DNA of 64,000 nt from Flavobacterium bernardetii (GTDB taxonomy: Bacteria; Bacteroidota; Bacteroidia; Flavobacteriales; Flavobacteriaceae): positions 124,001-188,000 of the forward strand of contig NZ_JAANOQ010000003.1 in assembly GCF_011305415.1 (NCBI RefSeq), written 5' to 3'. Position numbers and translations under genes: made by a program. The notes under the pieces are model-generated. The model had not been told where the DNA came from, searched no databases, and saw only the letters and a list, made by a program, of their open reading frames with translations. Each line of letters begins with the position of its first letter. Positions within the stretch are counted from its first letter, which is position 1. Below, one piece after another: positions 61,528 to 64,000 of the stretch.

Positions 61528-62253
61528 TTAATTTAATTCGCACTTATTTATCAAGTCGCAATCCTCGTCTTCTAAATCACACGCCATAGTCCAATACTGA
61601 TGGTTATCTATGGTTAAGGTTCTATAAATCTGTTTCTCAAAAATTTGGATTGCACCAAAATTCCTAATATGCTTAACTATTGATAAAAACAACTCATCAT
61701 TACCAAATTCTTTCCTCAAAGTATAAGAATGTGGATTTTTAGGCATCGTTTTAGCAAAATGCCAGTTAGCGGTTTCAAATGATGCTTTGATTGTTTCTAG
61801 GGCAATATTATGATGCCCTCTAACTTTATAAACATCATAGCTCCAAAGTTCTTTCTGTTTATTCATAACCGCTTCATCTATCACGACGTTATTGTAGCCG
61901 TTCTGCAATAAAAAATTCGCAAAAATGTATCGGTAGCAAAAGTCTGAATCTTCATTCTTATCACAAATAGCAATTTTGTTTCTTTCTCCAGATGCTTCAA
62001 GTATTGAGTTACGTATTCTTTCATAGCCTAATCTTTCCAGCTCTTTGTCATATAAAATTAAACAAGCTAGGAAATCCCTAGCTCGTTCGTGATAATAACT
62101 TCGATATGTACTTAAACCTCTTATCGTTTTAACTTCTTCTTTCTTTAAGTAATTTCCATAAACTTTACCTGTAATAGAAATGACCTTGTAACCTTCATTA
62201 AGTCTAGCTTCAATCTCATTAAAGCTACACAGTATTATTAATTTATCCATCAC
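61528..62253 (-). CDS. Unrecognised mobile-element protein with DUF488-like patch
   Basis: 241 residues. Not recognised as a whole. An N-terminal half has ICDKNEDSDFCYRYIFANFLLQNG, which resembles the Cys/CHR motif of DUF488 (C...CYR versus C...CHR). The C-terminal half has WHFAKTMPKNPHSYTLRKEF and ends IDNHQYWTMACDL, a pattern I recall in phage proteins of unknown role. Lies just before the HTH protein. Could be a diverged DUF488 relative; call is tentative. Confidence 0.55.
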   Translation of the reverse strand: MMDKLIILCSFNEIEARLNEGYKVISITGKVYGNYLKKEEVKTIRGLSTYRSYYHERARDFLACLILYDKELERLGYERIRNSILEASGERNKIAICDKNEDSDFCYRYIFANFLLQNGYNNVVIDEAVMNKQKELWSYDVYKVRGHHNIALETIKASFETANWHFAKTMPKNPHSYTLRKEFGNDELFLSIVKHIRNFGAIQIFEKQIYRTLTIDNHQYWTMACDLEDEDCDLINKCELN

Positions 62254-62354
62254 TTAAAGATAGTGTAATTCTGATTATTTACAAAATAATTCATTGACTT
62301 TTAATGTGTTATAAAGTTATTGATAAGTCACTAATAGCCTGTAAATTTTAGAAA

Positions 62355-63287
62355 TCACTCATCTAATCTTTGTAAATGAATTTGCTCAATTTTATAATTG
62401 ATTTCATTTATACATTCTCCTTCAATATTTTGTTTATTAATTTTCATAATGTTTTTTATTTCTGATTTCCGTCTGCTAAAATATTCTGGCGATAGATTTT
62501 TATTCAGTGCTTTTGAAGCATCAATTTTATCCAATACAGCATTTAAACCTCCATATGCCATAACTCCTGCAAAAACAAATTGTTCTTGAAATTTTGCTTT
62601 TGAAGAAATTGTTACTTCATCAAAATAAGATTGCCTAATTTTTGTGATGGATTGATAGTCTGCATAAACTAATTCAGCTATTTGATTATAGGTATTTCTA
62701 TCTGTTAAATTTTCAATTTTCAATTTTTCAATTCCAAGTTTACTAGACATTATTTTAAGATATTTCGTCTTATATCTGAACTCGCATCTCATAATATTTT
62801 TGCCAATAAATTCATATGGAATACTATCTCTTTTACTTTTAATTTCTTTTATTTTATCATAAAAATTGAACACTCTTGATTCATTAGAGTAATAGAGTGA
62901 ATCTGAATCGATGTTACTTCTACGAAAGTACTTACAATCTCCTAAATACCTAAAGTATTCTCTCACTTTTAATTCTGTTTCAAAAGTGTAATGACAATCA
63001 ATTCTTCTAACTATACCTTGTTGTATTGAAATTCCTAATTTGTCTTCTATCATTTTGAGTGCTAATCCTACTTCTGAAAATGAAAGTGAATAAATATTAT
63101 TTCTTTTCAAAAGTTTAGGTAGGCTACATTCTACCGTCATAACTTCTCCAACCTTTCTGATTTTTATACAATCAGTAAATCCTACTGAATATCTTACTTC
63201 TCCAGTTTCACTATCAATAGTATCAGATTTATCATCTAAATCTTTAATACTCTGTATAGGTAGTTCAATGTAAATAGTATCAAACAT
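62355..63287 (-). CDS. Phage/plasmid replication initiator (gpII/X-like)
   Basis: 310 residues from the ATG at 63287 (MFDTIYIELP). The N-terminal part is typical of rolling-circle replication proteins (FDTIYIEL, RIDCHYTFETELKVREYFRYLG, SRVFNFYDKIKEIKSK) with Tyr residues in FNFYDK and EYFR that could attack DNA. Filamentous-phage gene II or plasmid-Rep-type family. Suggests the element can replicate as a circle. 33 bp after the HTH gene. Confidence 0.82.
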   Translation of the reverse strand: MFDTIYIELPIQSIKDLDDKSDTIDSETGEVRYSVGFTDCIKIRKVGEVMTVECSLPKLLKRNNIYSLSFSEVGLALKMIEDKLGISIQQGIVRRIDCHYTFETELKVREYFRYLGDCKYFRRSNIDSDSLYYSNESRVFNFYDKIKEIKSKRDSIPYEFIGKNIMRCEFRYKTKYLKIMSSKLGIEKLKIENLTDRNTYNQIAELVYADYQSITKIRQSYFDEVTISSKAKFQEQFVFAGVMAYGGLNAVLDKIDASKALNKNLSPEYFSRRKSEIKNIMKINKQNIEGECINEINYKIEQIHLQRLDE

Positions 63288-63319
63288 AATTGACAAATTC
63301 AGTCAATAGTTAATGCTTA

Positions 63320-63652
63320 TTATAGAGAAGCTTTAATTTTGTTCACGGAGTAATTAATTGCTTCTGCATTAATTTCTTCGTTTGTGGATTGTCTGTTACG
63401 AAGAAGCCAGTTGTCTATTTCAGCTTTATTGAAGAAAATGTTTTTACCATTTGGCTTGTAATGTGGTATATCGTTTTTTGACGTTAATTTATACAGGTAA
63501 AGTTTTGATAATCCTGTATAAGTAGCAACTTCATCAATATTGAAAATTGATTTGTTGGTTAAAGATTGAGCGGTTAGAAGTTGCTCAATGCTTTTTAATT
63601 TTGTTCTAATTTCTTCATGAGAAATTTCTTCAAGCAATTCAGATTTTAGCAT
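63320..63652 (-). CDS. Excisionase-like HTH protein
   Basis: 110 residues from the ATG at 63652 (MLKSELLEEIS), chosen over 63688 because the family begins near the coiled-coil region. After a Glu/Lys-rich helix comes the winged HTH of MerR/AlpA type: FNIDEVATYTGLSKLYLYKLTSKNDIPHYKPNGKNIFFNKAEIDNWLL. Proteins of this kind direct excision in Bacteroidota elements. Located next to the Rep gene. Confidence 0.85.
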   Translation of the reverse strand: MLKSELLEEISHEEIRTKLKSIEQLLTAQSLTNKSIFNIDEVATYTGLSKLYLYKLTSKNDIPHYKPNGKNIFFNKAEIDNWLLRNRQSTNEEINAEAINYSVNKIKASL

Positions 63653-63744
63653 AATAAATGGTTTTAAATTCACTGCGAAATTGTGCATTTGTGCATTTTA
63701 AACCTTTTCACTTAAAATAGAAGTGAACTGTAAAGTGAACTATT

Positions 63745-64000
63745 TTATATAGCTATTTCTTGTATAATGTTATAAATTGTTCTTTGTTTTTCCTTGCTTA
63801 ACTTTATTTCTAGTTCAGTATTAATATTTTTAAAATTTTCGGAAAATTCTATACCATTAGGTTTTAAAAAACAAGATTTTAGTAATAAATAATTTTGTCT
63901 TTTTGTCTTCTCAATTATAACATCTTGAATATTTATGATAAAATAAAGTAGTTCACTTGCGTTTGATGAGAGCCAAACTATTGGATTTACTATATCTGAA
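63745..64000 (-). CDS. Partial ORF at the window edge, RteC-like?
   Basis: An open frame of 84 codons with no start inside the window, running to a stop at 63745-63747. It reads SDIVNPIVWLSSNASELLYFII, then a Lys-rich helix and KEKQRTIYNIIQEIAI at the end. The WLSSNASELLYFI segment and helical C-terminus recall RteC proteins that regulate Bacteroides conjugative elements. Low confidence since the N-terminal part is outside. Confidence 0.4.
   Translation of the reverse strand, partial: SDIVNPIVWLSSNASELLYFIINIQDVIIEKTKRQNYLLLKSCFLKPNGIEFSENFKNINTELEIKLSKEKQRTIYNIIQEIAI

Overview
The window looks like the chromosome of a flavobacterium (Bacteroidota, Flavobacteriaceae, probably Flavobacterium or a close relative). 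The grounds are a strongly AT-rich sequence; TAnnTTTG-type -7 promoter boxes instead of sigma70 boxes; little Shine-Dalgarno signal; a type IX secretion sorting domain; a fused CcoN/CcoO cbb3 oxidase; and small families (BT_3928-like, DUF1599, DUF6952, DUF6428) that are typical of this group. I saw no tRNA, rRNA or CRISPR array.

Layout: 1-12 kb is core metabolism and translation: a partial TauE/SafE permease, tpiA, two redox proteins, DUF1599, folP, rlmH, a YebC-type regulator, a RluA-type pseudouridine synthase and hutI. 11.9-16.3 kb holds corA, a DUF1003 protein and an ArsR-led arsenic-type operon that contains no recognisable efflux pump. 16.4-25.8 kb holds a T9SS-secreted lipase-like protein, a peroxide-defence group (thioredoxin, peroxiredoxin, katG), an amino-acid permease and a DUF4349 lipoprotein. 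26-37.3 kb is a microaerobic respiration block: hemN, the complete cbb3 oxidase and assembly cluster (ccoI, ccoS, ccoNO, ccoQ, ccoP, ccoG, ccoH, SafE-like) and a CRP/FNR regulator. Three ATGA-N6-TCAT palindromes lie before hemN, ccoS and ccoI, each with its centre exactly 36.5 bp from the G of a TTTG -7 box. This predicts one activator working at about -42. 37.3-45.2 kb is a copper block: multicopper oxidase fused to a CopB-like barrel, HMA-MauE protein, HMA-AraC regulator, a 23-cysteine copper-storage bundle, HMA and DUF3347 proteins and an outer-membrane barrel. It fits beside the copper-dependent oxidase.

46.9-59.1 kb is the most interesting part: eight tightly packed minus-strand genes (SIR2, HerA ATPase, Mrr-like nuclease, CoiA/DUF6035-like nuclease, AbiV-like protein, an unrecognised PD-(D/E)XK protein, McrB and McrC). 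Four of the eight carry a PD-(D/E)XK-like signature and several neighbours overlap or abut. It is either a stack of known anti-phage modules (SIR2-HerA, AbiV, McrBC) sharing one transcript or a larger composite system. The unclassified genes between SIR2-HerA and McrBC are the best candidates for something undescribed.

59.3-64 kb is mobile-element DNA on the same strand: a serine recombinase, DUF488 protein, terminase-small-subunit-like HTH protein, an unrecognised protein with a DUF488-like patch, a filamentous-phage/plasmid-type replication protein, an excisionase-like HTH protein and a partial ORF running off the edge. Its position directly beside the defence genes suggests that the island arrived or moves with it.
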